A stretch of 64,000 nucleotides of DNA from Ga0077530 sp035565975 (GCA_035565975.1 DATMRT010000009.1:1-64000), one strand, 5' to 3'. Positions 9,681-18,324 are shown, counted from the stretch's first letter. Program-made: numbers and translations. Notes: generated from the sequence alone by a model not told the origin.

Positions 9681-10154
9681 GACACACCTCCTTTGAGCGG
9701 TGTTGAGCGCTCCGCCCAGTGGCGACACACACGAAACATCTCGCACGTGGTGCATGAAGTCGGCCGGTTAAAGCCTCCGGCTTCTCAAATTTGATCGAGC
9801 GTCGCTGGATACAGTGTCGCAGCAACGTGGAGCACATCAGCACAACGTTTTCACTCGCTTCTGGCAACGCACGAAGGCGAGGATGACCCGCTGTGTTGCG
9901 CCGAGCCGAGTAACAGACGGACTCGACGGCTAATGCGGCCATGAGCTGTGGTGCCTATCCACCGAACGGGCCGGACGTCGGTGGTGCGGGACAACCAAGT
10001 GCGCACCTGCCGCCACTCAATATCTGCTTCAAACAAGTGCTACGCGGTTGGCACGACCAATGCGTAGGCGCTGGGGGTTGGCTACGGCATTGGCGCTCAG
10101 CGCGTTCGTGCGCACGTCGCTGTTGGCACCCGCGCAACAACCCGGTTATTTCAA
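9681..10154. other. intergenic stretch upstream of the Rieske gene
   Basis: A 474-base region between divergently oriented genes. I find no frame with good coding features and no RNA gene. It should hold the promoters of the membrane-protein gene (right end of that gene) and of the Rieske gene, but I cannot pick out convincing -35/-10 pairs. Confidence 0.4.
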
Positions 10155-10718
10155 ATGGCATCGCTCCTCGAATATGCGCCACCACGGGAAGTCGAGCAGG
10201 AGGGCCACACCAGGCGCGACTTCCTTGTGGTTGCGGCAGGCTCCTTCGCAGCAATCGGCGCAGCGTTCGCGCTTTGGCCATTGCTCGACAGCATGAATCC
10301 ATCCGCTGACGTGCAAGCGCTGTCATCGACCGAGGTGGACCTGGGGCCGGTCCAACTCGGCCAGCGCATCACAGTGTTGTGGCGTGGCAAACCCGTATTC
10401 ATTGATCACCGCACGCAACAGGAGATCACGCGCGCCGAAGGAGATGATGGCAGCCCGACCTTGCTCGACCCGGCTCGGGATGAGGATCGCGTCAAGCGCC
10501 CGGAGTGGCTGATCGTCATTGGCGTATGTACGCACCTCGGTTGTGTGCCCCTGGGCCAAGGCGCCAATGATCCACGAGGTCAGTGGGGTGGTTGGTACTG
10601 TCCGTGTCACGGGTCGCAGTACGACTCGTCCGGTCGCGTGCGTCGCGGACCGGCACCGAGAAATCTCGAAGTACCGCCCTATAGCTTCAAGGGTGATGCA
10701 ACGCTTGTGATCGGCTAG
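10155..10718 (+). CDS. petA: Rieske iron-sulfur protein of a cytochrome bc1-type complex
   Basis: A 187-residue protein of the ubiquinol-cytochrome c reductase iron-sulfur subunit type, which passes electrons from quinol to cytochrome c1. A TAT-like start (TRRDFL at 19-24) leads into one transmembrane anchor (about 24-44). Both cluster-binding boxes are intact: CTHLGC (Cys125, His127, Cys130) and CPCHG (Cys149, Cys151, His152), with the proline loop GPAPRNLEVPPY behind. In most Alphaproteobacteria petA is followed by cytochrome b and c1 genes; here the next feature is a tRNA, so this copy is solitary. It may be a second copy serving an alternative complex. No obvious ribosome site precedes the ATG. 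Confidence 0.92.
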   Translation: MASLLEYAPPREVEQEGHTRRDFLVVAAGSFAAIGAAFALWPLLDSMNPSADVQALSSTEVDLGPVQLGQRITVLWRGKPVFIDHRTQQEITRAEGDDGSPTLLDPARDEDRVKRPEWLIVIGVCTHLGCVPLGQGANDPRGQWGGWYCPCHGSQYDSSGRVRRGPAPRNLEVPPYSFKGDATLVIG

Positions 10719-10778
10719 CGCCGATGTGCCATGTGAGCGCCGCGGACGCACGACCGGGTTAGACCGGCTACGATAACG

Positions 10779-10800
10779 AAAAGGGCCGCGCGGGCGGCCC
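10779..10800 (-). terminator. Rho-independent terminator of the tRNA-Gly gene
   Basis: On the minus strand a perfect 7-bp GC stem (GGGCCGC/GCGGCCC, arms 10794-10800 and 10783-10789, 4-base loop) is followed by TTTT. It lies 34 bases past the tRNA 3' end, where a terminator is expected. Confidence 0.75.
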
Positions 10801-10815
10801 TATCGTAAGTCTCTC

Positions 10816-10832
10816 AATTCCCTTTGGGAATT
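10816..10832. other. 7-bp inverted repeat next to the tRNA 3' end
   Basis: AATTCCC and GGGAATT flank a TTT loop directly beside the tRNA CCA end. It could form a hairpin in the precursor RNA. It lacks a T tail, so it is less likely a terminator than the hairpin farther on. Confidence 0.4.
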
Positions 10833-10833
10833 T

Positions 10834-10908
10834 TGGAGCGGGCGATGGGATTCGAACCCACGACCCCAACCTTGGCAAGGTTGTGCTCTACCCCTGAGCT
10901 ACACCCGC
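10834..10908 (-). tRNA. tRNA-Gly, anticodon GCC
   Basis: The complement begins GCGGGTGTAGCTCAG and folds into a standard cloverleaf. The acceptor stem GCGGGTG/CGCCCGC has one G-T pair. The D arm holds AGCTCAGGGGTAGAGC, the anticodon loop reads TTGCCAA (GCC, glycine), and the T arm has GTGGGTTCGAATCCCAT. The discriminator is T, and CCA is encoded in the DNA at 10834-10836. A terminator follows. Confidence 0.96.
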
Positions 10909-11152
10909 ATCCATTCGAGAGCGACCGCCCTTGGCGGCCGAGGGCCACCTTATGGCGGAAAGCCCGGCCGAATGCAAGCCGGTCCGGAACACACGCTAAC
11001 GGACGTGAGAATCCGGCTCGAGATGGTCCGCCATGGGCCAAAAGAGTCGGCCGCCACCCCTCTTTTCGCGCGCGCGTTCGAACCTTCGGGGAGCCTGCCG
11101 CGACCCATAGGCAGGAGCGCATGGAGCGCCCCAGCACCGAGGAGAAGGCACC

Positions 11153-11392
11153 ATGAAAACTCCCATCATCGCTACCATCTTCGCCGCAATCGGCACCGCG
11201 ACCCTCGCGCAGCCGGCGTCGGCCTGCCCCGCTGGATACGAGCCCGCCTGGATCCAGGGCAACATGGTCTGCAAGATCAAGACGCCCAAGCTTGGTCTCA
11301 AGGCCAACACGGGCCCCGAGCTGAAGAAGAACTCGACCTTCAAGGCCAAGCAGGTCGGCCAACCGCCAAGGCGCGCCGTGAAGATGCAGTAA
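11153..11392 (+). CDS. small exported protein, 79 residues, unknown function
   Basis: The product has a typical signal peptide (IIATIFAAIGTATLAQPASA), leaving a mature chain of about 55 residues that is Lys-rich with two Cys (CPAGYEPAWIQGNMVC). GAGGAGAAGG lies just upstream of the ATG. The Cys pair could form one disulfide. No family recognised. It lies between the tRNA and another small exported protein. Confidence 0.6.
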   Translation: MKTPIIATIFAAIGTATLAQPASACPAGYEPAWIQGNMVCKIKTPKLGLKANTGPELKKNSTFKAKQVGQPPRRAVKMQ

Positions 11393-11602
11393 GCCGCGAT
11401 GCGTCGCGCGCACAAGCAACGAGCTCCGGCCGAGTGATCTGCCGGGGCTCGACGACTGCCGATGAAACGCGATGCGCAGATCGCGCGAGACGACATCTCC
11501 CCACAACTTGCATTTCAGAAAAAGAGCTTCAGCGGCGTTCGCAGGAACTTAAGCGCCCTCTCCTCGCTTCGCATGTGCCGGGGTAACGAGAGGAGACCTG
11601 GA

Positions 11603-11839
11603 ATGCTAAGAGGAATGATCGTTGCAGCAGCGTTGGCCGCCGGTGTCATGATGTGCGGTGTCGGCGGTGCAAGCGCTGCACCTCTTTCGGCCAAATCGCC
11701 GGGTGCGACGCTTCCGCAACTCTCACTCATCGAGAAGTCACAGTATCGCCGCTACTGCCGCCGCTGGTACCGCGAGTGCCGCGCGCGTTGGGGTAGTGGC
11801 TGGCGCTTCCGTCGCTGCCTGCGCCGCCACGGCTGCTGA
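11603..11839 (+). CDS. small exported Arg/Trp/Cys-rich protein, 78 residues
   Basis: The start at 11603 has a GAGAGGAG ribosome site; the frame upstream to 11462 does not look coding. A signal peptide (MIVAAALAAGVMMCGVGGASA) is followed by a neutral linker. The last ~30 residues are strongly cationic with five Arg-flanked Cys or Trp positions (YCRRWYRECRARW). Small proteins with such tails are frequent in Hyphomicrobiales, but I know no function for them. Membrane or polyanion binding is only a guess from charge. Confidence 0.55.
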   Translation: MLRGMIVAAALAAGVMMCGVGGASAAPLSAKSPGATLPQLSLIEKSQYRRYCRRWYRECRARWGSGWRFRRCLRRHGC

Positions 11840-11883
11840 CGCATTCTGAAGCTTGGCGCGGGGCAACCCGCGTCAAGCCCACC

Positions 11884-12705
11884 TCAAGCCGCGCAGATGT
11901 AGCTCACCGTGCGGATGCGGCGCTCCTGGAGATTGCGCACCTGATTGCGCGTCATTTCGACGAAGTCCTCGCCGAGGAACGTGCGGAACGTCAGCGGCGG
12001 CGCCGCGCCGCCTTTCATCCGCTCGGCCATGGTCTCGAACCAGCGCTGGCCCTCTTCGGTCGAGTCCGTAACGCTCAGGATCTTGAATCCGGCAGCGCTC
12101 AAAAGTGCCTGCATCTCGTCCGGCGTCGCGAGGTGGCTGATCGAGGGCTCGCGCGCCCATGGCACCGGATAGAGCACCTCCCCGCCTTCGCCTTGCAGAA
12201 TGTCGTAGATGCCAAAGCGCCCGCCGGGTTTCAGGACGCGCTTCGCTTCCGCGTACATCCTGTCCTTGGCCGCGATGTTCATTGCGACATGGATGGTCAT
12301 GGCCGCATCGAAGCTGCCGTCCGCGAACGGGAGCTGCGTCGCATCCCCTTGCTGGAAGGATACCTTGTCGCCCAGGCCGACCCACGCGCTGAGCGCGGCC
12401 GCCGCCGCGCAGAAATCCGGCGTGAGGTCGATGCCGGTCACATGACAGCCGTAGGCCTCGGCGAGCGTCCGTGCGGGGCCGCCGAGCCCGCTGCCGAGAT
12501 CGAGAACGCGGGTAGCGGCGGTAAGGTCCAATCCTTCGGCCAGCTCGAGGGTCGCCTTGCGGCCGCGGACATGGAACTCGTCGATGGCGCCGATGTCGGC
12601 GGTCGTCAGCGCGTTCGGATTCTTGCCGATCTCGCGCAGCTTATCGGCAATGGCGCCGGTAAGATTGCCTGAGCTGCTGTAGTGGCTTGCGACCTGATCT
12701 GTCAT
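11884..12705 (-). CDS. class I SAM-dependent methyltransferase
   Basis: A 273-residue cytoplasmic enzyme with a Rossmann-type methyltransferase fold. Motif I is RVLDLGSGLGGPART, followed by an acidic strand end GIDLTPD, GDATQLPFADGSFD (motif II region), and the post-motif RVLKPGGRFGIYDIL. The overall pattern resembles gamma-tocopherol, sarcosine/glycine or phosphatidylethanolamine methyltransferases (UbiE-like branch), but the acceptor cannot be assigned. The start at 12705 (MTDQVASHYSSSG) was chosen for the preceding GGAGCGG. Its stop is close to small-gene DNA, and the upstream neighbour is the aldehyde dehydrogenase on the same strand, 55 bases away, so co-transcription is possible. Confidence 0.85.
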   Translation of the reverse strand: MTDQVASHYSSSGNLTGAIADKLREIGKNPNALTTADIGAIDEFHVRGRKATLELAEGLDLTAATRVLDLGSGLGGPARTLAEAYGCHVTGIDLTPDFCAAAAALSAWVGLGDKVSFQQGDATQLPFADGSFDAAMTIHVAMNIAAKDRMYAEAKRVLKPGGRFGIYDILQGEGGEVLYPVPWAREPSISHLATPDEMQALLSAAGFKILSVTDSTEEGQRWFETMAERMKGGAAPPLTFRTFLGEDFVEMTRNQVRNLQERRIRTVSYICAA

Positions 12706-12760
12706 GGGACCGCTCCGGTAGGTGCGCGATCCCACTCTAGCCAGCGAGGCGTCCCTGCGT

Positions 12761-14200
12761 CTACTTCCCCCACTTCGCCCAATAGGGTCCGAACAGTTCT
12801 TCCTCGGGGGGCTTGTCCTCGGGAATGGTCATCACGAGGTAGGTAATGTTGACGAAATTGCGCCAGGAGAGGTTGTCGGAGAAGGCGTTGGCCTGCCAGG
12901 TGCCGCAGCCCATGGTCAGCGTGAACGGGAGCGCGTTGTTGAAACCGCCGCCATTGCCGAATGTGTGCGCCTGATTGACGAGCACCCGCACGACGTCCGT
13001 GTCGGCAGCCAGTTCCCGCGCGTGGTCCATGTTCTTCGTGTGGATACCGCAGGAGTGTCCGCGCCCTTGATAGTCGAGGATGTCCTTCACGAGCCGCTTG
13101 GCATCGGAAAAATCCTTCGCGCGATAGACCGTGAGCACGAGCGAGAGCTTCTCTCCCGAGAGCGGGTGCGCCTTGCCGATGCCCGTCTCCTCGGCCATCA
13201 CGAACTTGCAGCCCTTGGCGCGCGATGAGAGTTCGAATACCTCTATGAGCCGCTCCGGCCCCTGCGCGATCACGGCGCGGTTGAGCTTACCGTCGAGCCA
13301 GAGGCGGTCGACGATGCGCGAGCGCTCGGCCTTATCGGCCATGTATCCGCCGTGCTTCTCCAGCGCTTTGATCGCCGCATCGTAGACCGCGTCGACGATG
13401 ACGACGGCATTCTCGGACGAGCACGATGTCGCGTTGTCGAATGTCTTCGACTGCATGATCAGATCGGCGGCCTGGTCGAGATCCGCGCTCGAGTCGATGA
13501 TGACGGGCGCATTGCCGAGGCCGACGCCGAGCGCCGGCTTGCCCGACTTGTAGGCCGCCTTGACGTTGGCCTGGCTGCCGGTCGCGACGACGAGATCGGA
13601 CATCTCCATGAGGCGCGTTGTCATCTCGCGTGACACCGGGCTCGGCAGCATCTGCACGAGGTCGGCGGGCAAATCGATGCGGGTGAGCTCTGCGCGCATG
13701 CCGGCGACGGCAGGCTCCGTCGCAGCCCAGGCAGCAGGCGGCGGCGCGATGACGATGGCGTTGCCGCCCTTGATCGCCATCATGGCCTTGTTGACGGGCG
13801 TCGCCTGCGGGTTCGTCGAGGGCGTGATGGCGGCGACGACGCCGACGGGCTTGGCCCACTTCACGAGCCCCTTCTCGGGCAGCTCTTCGATGATGCCGGT
13901 GGACTTGGCGCGCAGGAGATCGCGCAGCGTTCCGAAGGTCTTGCGCTGGTTCTTGATGACCTTGCTCTCGACCTCGCCGATGCCGGTCACCTCCACGGCC
14001 AACTCGGCAAGGCGTCGCGCTGTCTCGGGCTTATAGATGGACCAGGCGAGCGCCGTGACGGCCTCGTCGATGCGCGGCTGGCCCTCGCGCGCGATCTCGG
14101 CGGCGAAGGTGGCCATCGCGGCACGGGCGCGCCGGATCAGATCTGGCACGGGATCGGCGGCAGCGGTCTCGGCGGGCTTGCGGGCGGGCGTGTCCTGCAT
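12761..14200 (-). CDS. sauS: CoA-acylating aldehyde dehydrogenase, probably sulfoacetaldehyde dehydrogenase (SauS-like)
   Basis: A 479-residue member of the CoA-acylating branch of the aldehyde dehydrogenase superfamily (AdhE N-terminal/EutE-like). The nucleotide-site motif is VVAAITPSTNPQATPVNKAM, and the nucleophile is Cys260 in NATSCSSENAVV. The glutamate normally found before the Cys in hydrolytic ALDHs is absent, as expected for acylating enzymes. Members next to xsc interconvert sulfoacetyl-CoA and sulfoacetaldehyde. The gene is divergent from xsc with about 210 bases between starts, which suggests shared control. The substrate is inferred from this context; acetaldehyde or another short aldehyde remains possible. 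Confidence 0.75.
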   Translation of the reverse strand: MQDTPARKPAETAAADPVPDLIRRARAAMATFAAEIAREGQPRIDEAVTALAWSIYKPETARRLAELAVEVTGIGEVESKVIKNQRKTFGTLRDLLRAKSTGIIEELPEKGLVKWAKPVGVVAAITPSTNPQATPVNKAMMAIKGGNAIVIAPPPAAWAATEPAVAGMRAELTRIDLPADLVQMLPSPVSREMTTRLMEMSDLVVATGSQANVKAAYKSGKPALGVGLGNAPVIIDSSADLDQAADLIMQSKTFDNATSCSSENAVVIVDAVYDAAIKALEKHGGYMADKAERSRIVDRLWLDGKLNRAVIAQGPERLIEVFELSSRAKGCKFVMAEETGIGKAHPLSGEKLSLVLTVYRAKDFSDAKRLVKDILDYQGRGHSCGIHTKNMDHARELAADTDVVRVLVNQAHTFGNGGGFNNALPFTLTMGCGTWQANAFSDNLSWRNFVNITYLVMTIPEDKPPEEELFGPYWAKWGK

Positions 14201-14414
14201 GGCGTCCCTCGGCAGTGGCTGGCGGTGGCTGTCTTCTTTTCGCCTATTCGCGGATCAATTGACAGGTTGCGCGCCAGCATGTCAAACCGCGAGACGAAAT
14301 GTCCTGGTGAGTGAGACGCTGCAGTGCGCAATGCGCGGCTTGGCGGCAGCCCGGATGTTCGCAAAGATAGTCGATCGCCTGGATTAGGCAGGTATGCACA
14401 AGGGAGGTGTGGCC
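14201..14414. promoter_or_regulatory. divergent promoter region of the aldehyde dehydrogenase and xsc
   Basis: The 214 bases between the two divergent starts must contain both promoters. The xsc side ends with a good ribosome site (GGGAGGTG, 14401-14408). I found no convincing operator palindrome, and no regulator gene is adjacent. Confidence 0.5.
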
Positions 14415-16193
14415 ATGACCAAGATGACGACCGAGGAGGCCTTCGTGAAGGTGCTCCAGATGCACGGCATCGAGCACGCCTTCGGCATTATCGGCTCGGC
14501 ATTCATGCCGATCTCGGATCTCTTCCCCAAGGCCGGGATCACCTTCTGGGACGTCGCCAACGAGATGAACGGCGGCTTCATGTGCGACGGCTACACCCGC
14601 GCATCCGGCAAGATCGCCATGTGCGTGGCGCAGAACGGTCCCGGCATCACGAACTTCGTCACCCCGGTCAAGACCGCCTACTGGAACCACACGCCCATGC
14701 TGCTGGTGACCCCGCAGGCAGCCAACAAGACCATCGGCCAGGGTGGCTTCCAGGAAGTGGAGCAGATGGCGCTCTTCCGCGACATGGTCTGCTACCAAGA
14801 GGAGGTGCGCGATCCTTCCCGCATCGCCGAAGTCCTGAACCGGGTCATCCTGAAGGCGAAGCGGCTCTCGGCGCCGGCCCAGATCAACGTGCCGCGCGAC
14901 TACTGGACCCAGGTCATCGATATCAATCTCCCCGCGGTCGTCGAGTTCGAGCGACCGGCCGGCGGCGCGGAGGCCATCGCCGAGGCGGCGAAGCTGCTCT
15001 CAGACGCCAAGTTCCCGGTCATTCTTTCGGGCGCCGGTGTCGTCATCGGCGGCGCCATTCCCGACTGCAAGGCGCTCGCGGAAAAGCTCGATGCGCCCGT
15101 GTGCAGTGGCTACCAACACAATGACAGCTTCCCCGGCAGCCATCCGCTCGCCGTCGGCCCGCTCGGCTACAACGGCTCGAAGGCCGCCATGGAGCTGATC
15201 GCCAAGGCGGACGTGGTGCTCGCACTCGGGACGCGCCTCAATCCCTTCTCGACGCTGCCCGGCTACGGCATCGATTATTGGCCGAAGGAAGCGAAGATCA
15301 TTCAGGTCGACATCAATCCCGACCGCATCGGCCTCACCAAGCCGATCGCCGTCGGCATCGTCGGCGATGCCAAGCTCGTCGCGCGCCAGATCCTCGCGAA
15401 GTTGACGCCGACCGCCGGCAGCGCGGGGCGCGACGAGCGCAAGGCGCTCATCCATCGCACGAAGTCCGCGTGGCTGCAGACGCTCTCGGGCATGGATCAC
15501 GAGGACGACGATCCCGGCACGACATGGAACGAGCGCGCGAGGAAGCGCGATCCGAACCGCCTGTCGCCGCGCCAGGCGTGGCGCGCCATCCAGGCGGGCC
15601 TGCCGAAGGAAGCGATCATCTCGACGGACATCGGCAATAACTGCGCGATCGGCAATGCCTATCCGACCTTCGAGCAGGGGCGGAAGTATCTGGCGCCGGG
15701 TCTCTTCGGGCCGTGCGGCTATGGCTTCCCTGCGATCATCGGCGCCAAGATCGGCTGCCCGGATACGCCGGTGGTCGGCTTTGCCGGCGACGGTGCTTTC
15801 GGCATTTCGATGAGCGAGATGAGCTCCATCGGCCGCAAGGAATATCCCGGCATCACCATGGTCGTCTTCCGCAACTACCAGTGGGGCGCGGAGAAGCGCA
15901 ACACGACACTCTGGTACGACGACAACTTCGTCGGCACGGAGCTGCATCCGGAGCTGAGCTACGCCAAGGTCGCGGAGGGTTGCGGTCTCAAGGGTGTCAT
16001 CGCGCGCACGCAGGACGAACTCAAGGCGGCGATCGCGGAGTCGTGCGAGGCGCAGAAGAAGGGCGTCACGACCTTCATCGAGGTCATCCTCAATCAGGAG
16101 CTCGGCGAGCCCTTCCGCCGCGACGCCATGAAGAAGCCCGTTGTCGTCGCCGGCGTTAAGCGCGAGGACTTCCGGCCGCAGAAAGTGGATTGA
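14415..16193 (+). CDS. xsc: sulfoacetaldehyde acetyltransferase
   Basis: A thiamine-diphosphate enzyme of 592 residues that splits sulfoacetaldehyde with phosphate into acetyl phosphate and sulfite, the desulfonation step of taurine, isethionate and sulfoacetate breakdown. The N-terminus (HGIEHAFGIIGSAFMPISDL) matches the Xsc signature rather than acetolactate synthase. The glutamate that activates TPP is expected near ANEMNGGFMCDGYTRASGK. The TPP/Mg motif is GDGAFGISMSEMSSIGRKEY followed by FRNYQWGAEKRN. I start at 14415 behind GGGAGGTG; an in-frame ATG at 14394 lies before that site. The usual partner pta is missing from the window, so acetyl phosphate must be converted by an enzyme encoded elsewhere. 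Confidence 0.92.
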   Translation: MTKMTTEEAFVKVLQMHGIEHAFGIIGSAFMPISDLFPKAGITFWDVANEMNGGFMCDGYTRASGKIAMCVAQNGPGITNFVTPVKTAYWNHTPMLLVTPQAANKTIGQGGFQEVEQMALFRDMVCYQEEVRDPSRIAEVLNRVILKAKRLSAPAQINVPRDYWTQVIDINLPAVVEFERPAGGAEAIAEAAKLLSDAKFPVILSGAGVVIGGAIPDCKALAEKLDAPVCSGYQHNDSFPGSHPLAVGPLGYNGSKAAMELIAKADVVLALGTRLNPFSTLPGYGIDYWPKEAKIIQVDINPDRIGLTKPIAVGIVGDAKLVARQILAKLTPTAGSAGRDERKALIHRTKSAWLQTLSGMDHEDDDPGTTWNERARKRDPNRLSPRQAWRAIQAGLPKEAIISTDIGNNCAIGNAYPTFEQGRKYLAPGLFGPCGYGFPAIIGAKIGCPDTPVVGFAGDGAFGISMSEMSSIGRKEYPGITMVVFRNYQWGAEKRNTTLWYDDNFVGTELHPELSYAKVAEGCGLKGVIARTQDELKAAIAESCEAQKKGVTTFIEVILNQELGEPFRRDAMKKPVVVAGVKREDFRPQKVD

Positions 16194-16202
16194 GAGGTTC
16201 TT

Positions 16203-16281
16203 TGCTGGCCGCGGGCTGCTGGGAAGAGGTGCTTCGCAACCAATGCGCAGTGCCACGCCCGCGGCGGCAAGAGCGATAGCC
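16203..16281 (-). repeat. dispersed 84-bp repeat, inverted copy
   Basis: Read on the minus strand, this segment ends with GGTTGCGAAGCACCTCTTCC and CAGCAGCCCGCGGC, identical over about 34 bases to the tandem units at 24374-24541. A GCCGCCGCGGGC block is also shared upstream. It lies just behind the xsc stop codon. Confidence 0.75.
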
Positions 16282-16302
16282 TACGTGTGCAGAGCTCCGA
16301 GC

Positions 16303-16328
16303 CTTCTCCCCGTGAGCACGGGGAGAAG
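16303..16328. repeat. dispersed intergenic hairpin (CTTCTCCCCGTG family)
   Basis: A perfect 12-bp inverted repeat, CTTCTCCCCGTG / CACGGGGAGAAG with a 2-base spacer. The same arms recur at 31749-31774 and in degenerate form at 23451-23477. It lies between xsc and a convergent hypothetical gene and could limit read-through, although it has no T tail. Confidence 0.7.
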
Positions 16329-16450
16329 AGACAGGGGCGCCGTAAGCGGCGCGCTCCAAAATCATAAAAAGCGGGGGTTCGGGGGTGGCCCCCGATCGGG
16401 GCGTGGGGCCCCGGCCCCACTCGCGCCAGGGCGCGACTTGCGGGAACCCG

Positions 16451-16792
16451 TTACGTCTTCGGCTTGCGATCCCCGGCCTGCAGATGGCGGCCGCTGTCGA
16501 GCAGCTCCGCCGTGTACTCCTCATATGTCACGCCCGCCGCCTCCGCCCGCTTCAGGCGGAACATCATGATGCTGTAGGGCGGGTTCTTCCACGCTTCGCG
16601 GTGGGCTTTGCGCCAGCGATAGGCGACGAAGATGTCGTTGACGGGCGGATCGAGCGGTGGTCCGCCATTGTGGCCGATGGCGGCGGGCTCACCGAGGCCC
16701 CAGCGGATGATCTCCGGCGGCGGCCGCCTCAGCCCCGCCACGAACGGTGGGCGTGGCCCCTTACCCCAGCCTCGATCGTACCGATCACCCAT
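16451..16792 (-). CDS. hypothetical protein with a GHNGGPPLD motif
   Basis: Started at 16792 this frame gives 113 residues; it stays open to 16891 and the true start is uncertain. It contains AAIGHNGGPPLDPP, a short motif I associate with small uncharacterised alphaproteobacterial proteins. A Trp/Arg-rich segment (FVAYRWRKAHREAWKN) and a tail with YEEYTAELLDSGRHL follow. There is no signal peptide or membrane segment. It is convergent with xsc across a repeat-bearing gap. Coding status is likely, function unknown. Confidence 0.55.
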   Translation of the reverse strand: MGDRYDRGWGKGPRPPFVAGLRRPPPEIIRWGLGEPAAIGHNGGPPLDPPVNDIFVAYRWRKAHREAWKNPPYSIMMFRLKRAEAAGVTYEEYTAELLDSGRHLQAGDRKPKT

Positions 16793-17008
16793 GTGCCGCG
16801 TCCGGCAGCCGCGATTCCAGACCCTGTCTTGCGCAAACGGAACCATGCACTCCGGCGGCTGGCGAGCCCGAATTCCGGCCGGGCTGCCCAAGTTTCAAGC
16901 AGGCGTCCGCGCCACTTGGCTCGCACGCTGCGTTGATAGGTCATTAAGCAGCCACGCCTACAATCAGAAGTAGAGTAATGCGCATAATGACACGCATAGG
17001 ATGCGCGG

Positions 17009-17545
17009 ATGCCGGCCTTCGAACTGCATACCCTGCTCGTCAGCCCGGATTCCTTGGGGAAAATCCGGCTCAAACGCCCGGCCGGCGCACGGGTCCGTTT
17101 CGGAAGCGTGAAAGCACAGCGCCTCAGGCGTTGCCGCCGCCCCCGCCGAACAAAGCTGGATGTGGATGTACTGACGATGAGCGGCACTCATCGCGCCGAG
17201 CTCGCCTCGATCACCCTCTACGGCGCCAGTCTCGACGGCGGCCGCCGGCTGAGGCGCCGTGAGATGTTGGCCCTGCGCCTGCCGAGCGGGGTGCGCGTGC
17301 AGGCGCGCGTGCGCTGGCGTCTCGGCCGGCGGTGCGGCGTCCAGTTCCTGAGCCCCGTCGCAGACTTCGCGCGGCTGTTGCGCGAGAACCGCCTTGCCCA
17401 GGGCACGCACGTACCATCCCGGCCTCCGGGCGCTGCCCCATGGCTCAGCACCGACCAGGGCAGCCCCATGCTCCGCCTCCGCGGCGCGCTGACGAGGACA
17501 CAGCGCCTCGGCCGTCAGATCCTGCGCTGGTCCCGCAGTTTGTGA
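17009..17545 (+). CDS. PilZ-domain-like protein
   Basis: A frame of 178 residues. The central part fits a PilZ domain, a c-di-GMP receptor fold: an Arg-rich start (RRCRRPRRTKLDV), then AELASITLYGASLDGG in place of the D/NxSxxG box, then MLALRLPSGVRVQARVRWRL and CGVQFLSPV. The canonical D/NxSxxG is imperfect, so nucleotide binding is doubtful. The ~55 residues before the domain and ~50 after it are basic and unassigned. An in-frame GTG at 17108 would give a shorter protein that still contains the domain. No partner gene nearby clarifies its role. Confidence 0.55.
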   Translation: MPAFELHTLLVSPDSLGKIRLKRPAGARVRFGSVKAQRLRRCRRPRRTKLDVDVLTMSGTHRAELASITLYGASLDGGRRLRRREMLALRLPSGVRVQARVRWRLGRRCGVQFLSPVADFARLLRENRLAQGTHVPSRPPGAAPWLSTDQGSPMLRLRGALTRTQRLGRQILRWSRSL

Positions 17546-17679
17546 TCACGCGCCCGTCGCATTGCCATACTTTCCACGCGATATCCTGATCGTGGACAGG
17601 GCATGAGCGGCCTCGGCCCGCGCGCCCTGCCCGGTGCAGCGCCCGCGCGGCTCGATTGCGGGAAACTGGAGAACGGCAC

Positions 17680-18309
17680 GTGACTGGAAGTCTGCGTCTG
17701 CCGGCGCGCATTGGCATGTTCGTGGTGGCGGCACTTGTGCTTGGCACGAGCGCAAGCGGCAGGCTCGCCGCGCAGATGGCCACCTATCGCCTGGACAAGG
17801 ACTACACGGCCATCAACTTCTCCTGGTCGCACCTCGGGCTCACGCGCCAGTCCGCACGCGTCACGGCCGCGGAAGGCCGCGTGAACTTCGATCCTGCCAA
17901 TCCCGAAGCCAGCGCCATCGAAGTCACGATGAAGGCTGCAAACATCACGTCCGGCATCCGCGACTTCGACTTGCTCCTGAAGTCGCCGGAGTACTTCAAC
18001 GCCGCACAGTTCCCGTTGATCACATTCAAGTCGACGGCGATCCGCCAGTTGAGCGACAAGACCGGGCAGGTCATGGGCGATCTGACCATCAAAGGCATTA
18101 CGCGGCCCGTCGCGCTCAATGTCGTGTGGAACTATTCGGGCGAGCACCCGCTCGCGAAGGTCAATCCGAACTACCTTGATGTGCAAGTCGCGGGCTTCTC
18201 GGCGACGGCAGTGCTCCGGCGCTCGGATTGGGACCTCTCGCGCGCCATTCCGCTCGTCTCGGACGAGGTCCGCCTCAGCATCGAGACCGAGCTGCTGCGG
18301 AGCGAGTAG
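17680..18309 (+). CDS. YceI-family periplasmic lipid-binding-like protein
   Basis: A 209-residue exported protein of the YceI/lipocalin-like family, whose characterised members bind polyisoprenoids. The GTG start at 17680 follows a GGAG site; a TTG at 17656 is in frame. After the signal peptide (GMFVVAALVLGTSASGRLAA) comes the family opening ATYRLDKDYTAINFSWSHLG. The typical FDLLLKSPEYFNAAQFPLITFKS and the MGDLTIKGITRPV block follow. It is 15 bases from the next membrane-protein gene and probably shares its transcript. In the family, YceI often lies beside cytochrome b561; the neighbour here is not clearly one. Confidence 0.85.
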   Translation: MTGSLRLPARIGMFVVAALVLGTSASGRLAAQMATYRLDKDYTAINFSWSHLGLTRQSARVTAAEGRVNFDPANPEASAIEVTMKAANITSGIRDFDLLLKSPEYFNAAQFPLITFKSTAIRQLSDKTGQVMGDLTIKGITRPVALNVVWNYSGEHPLAKVNPNYLDVQVAGFSATAVLRRSDWDLSRAIPLVSDEVRLSIETELLRSE

Positions 18310-18324
18310 AGGCGTAGTGGCACC

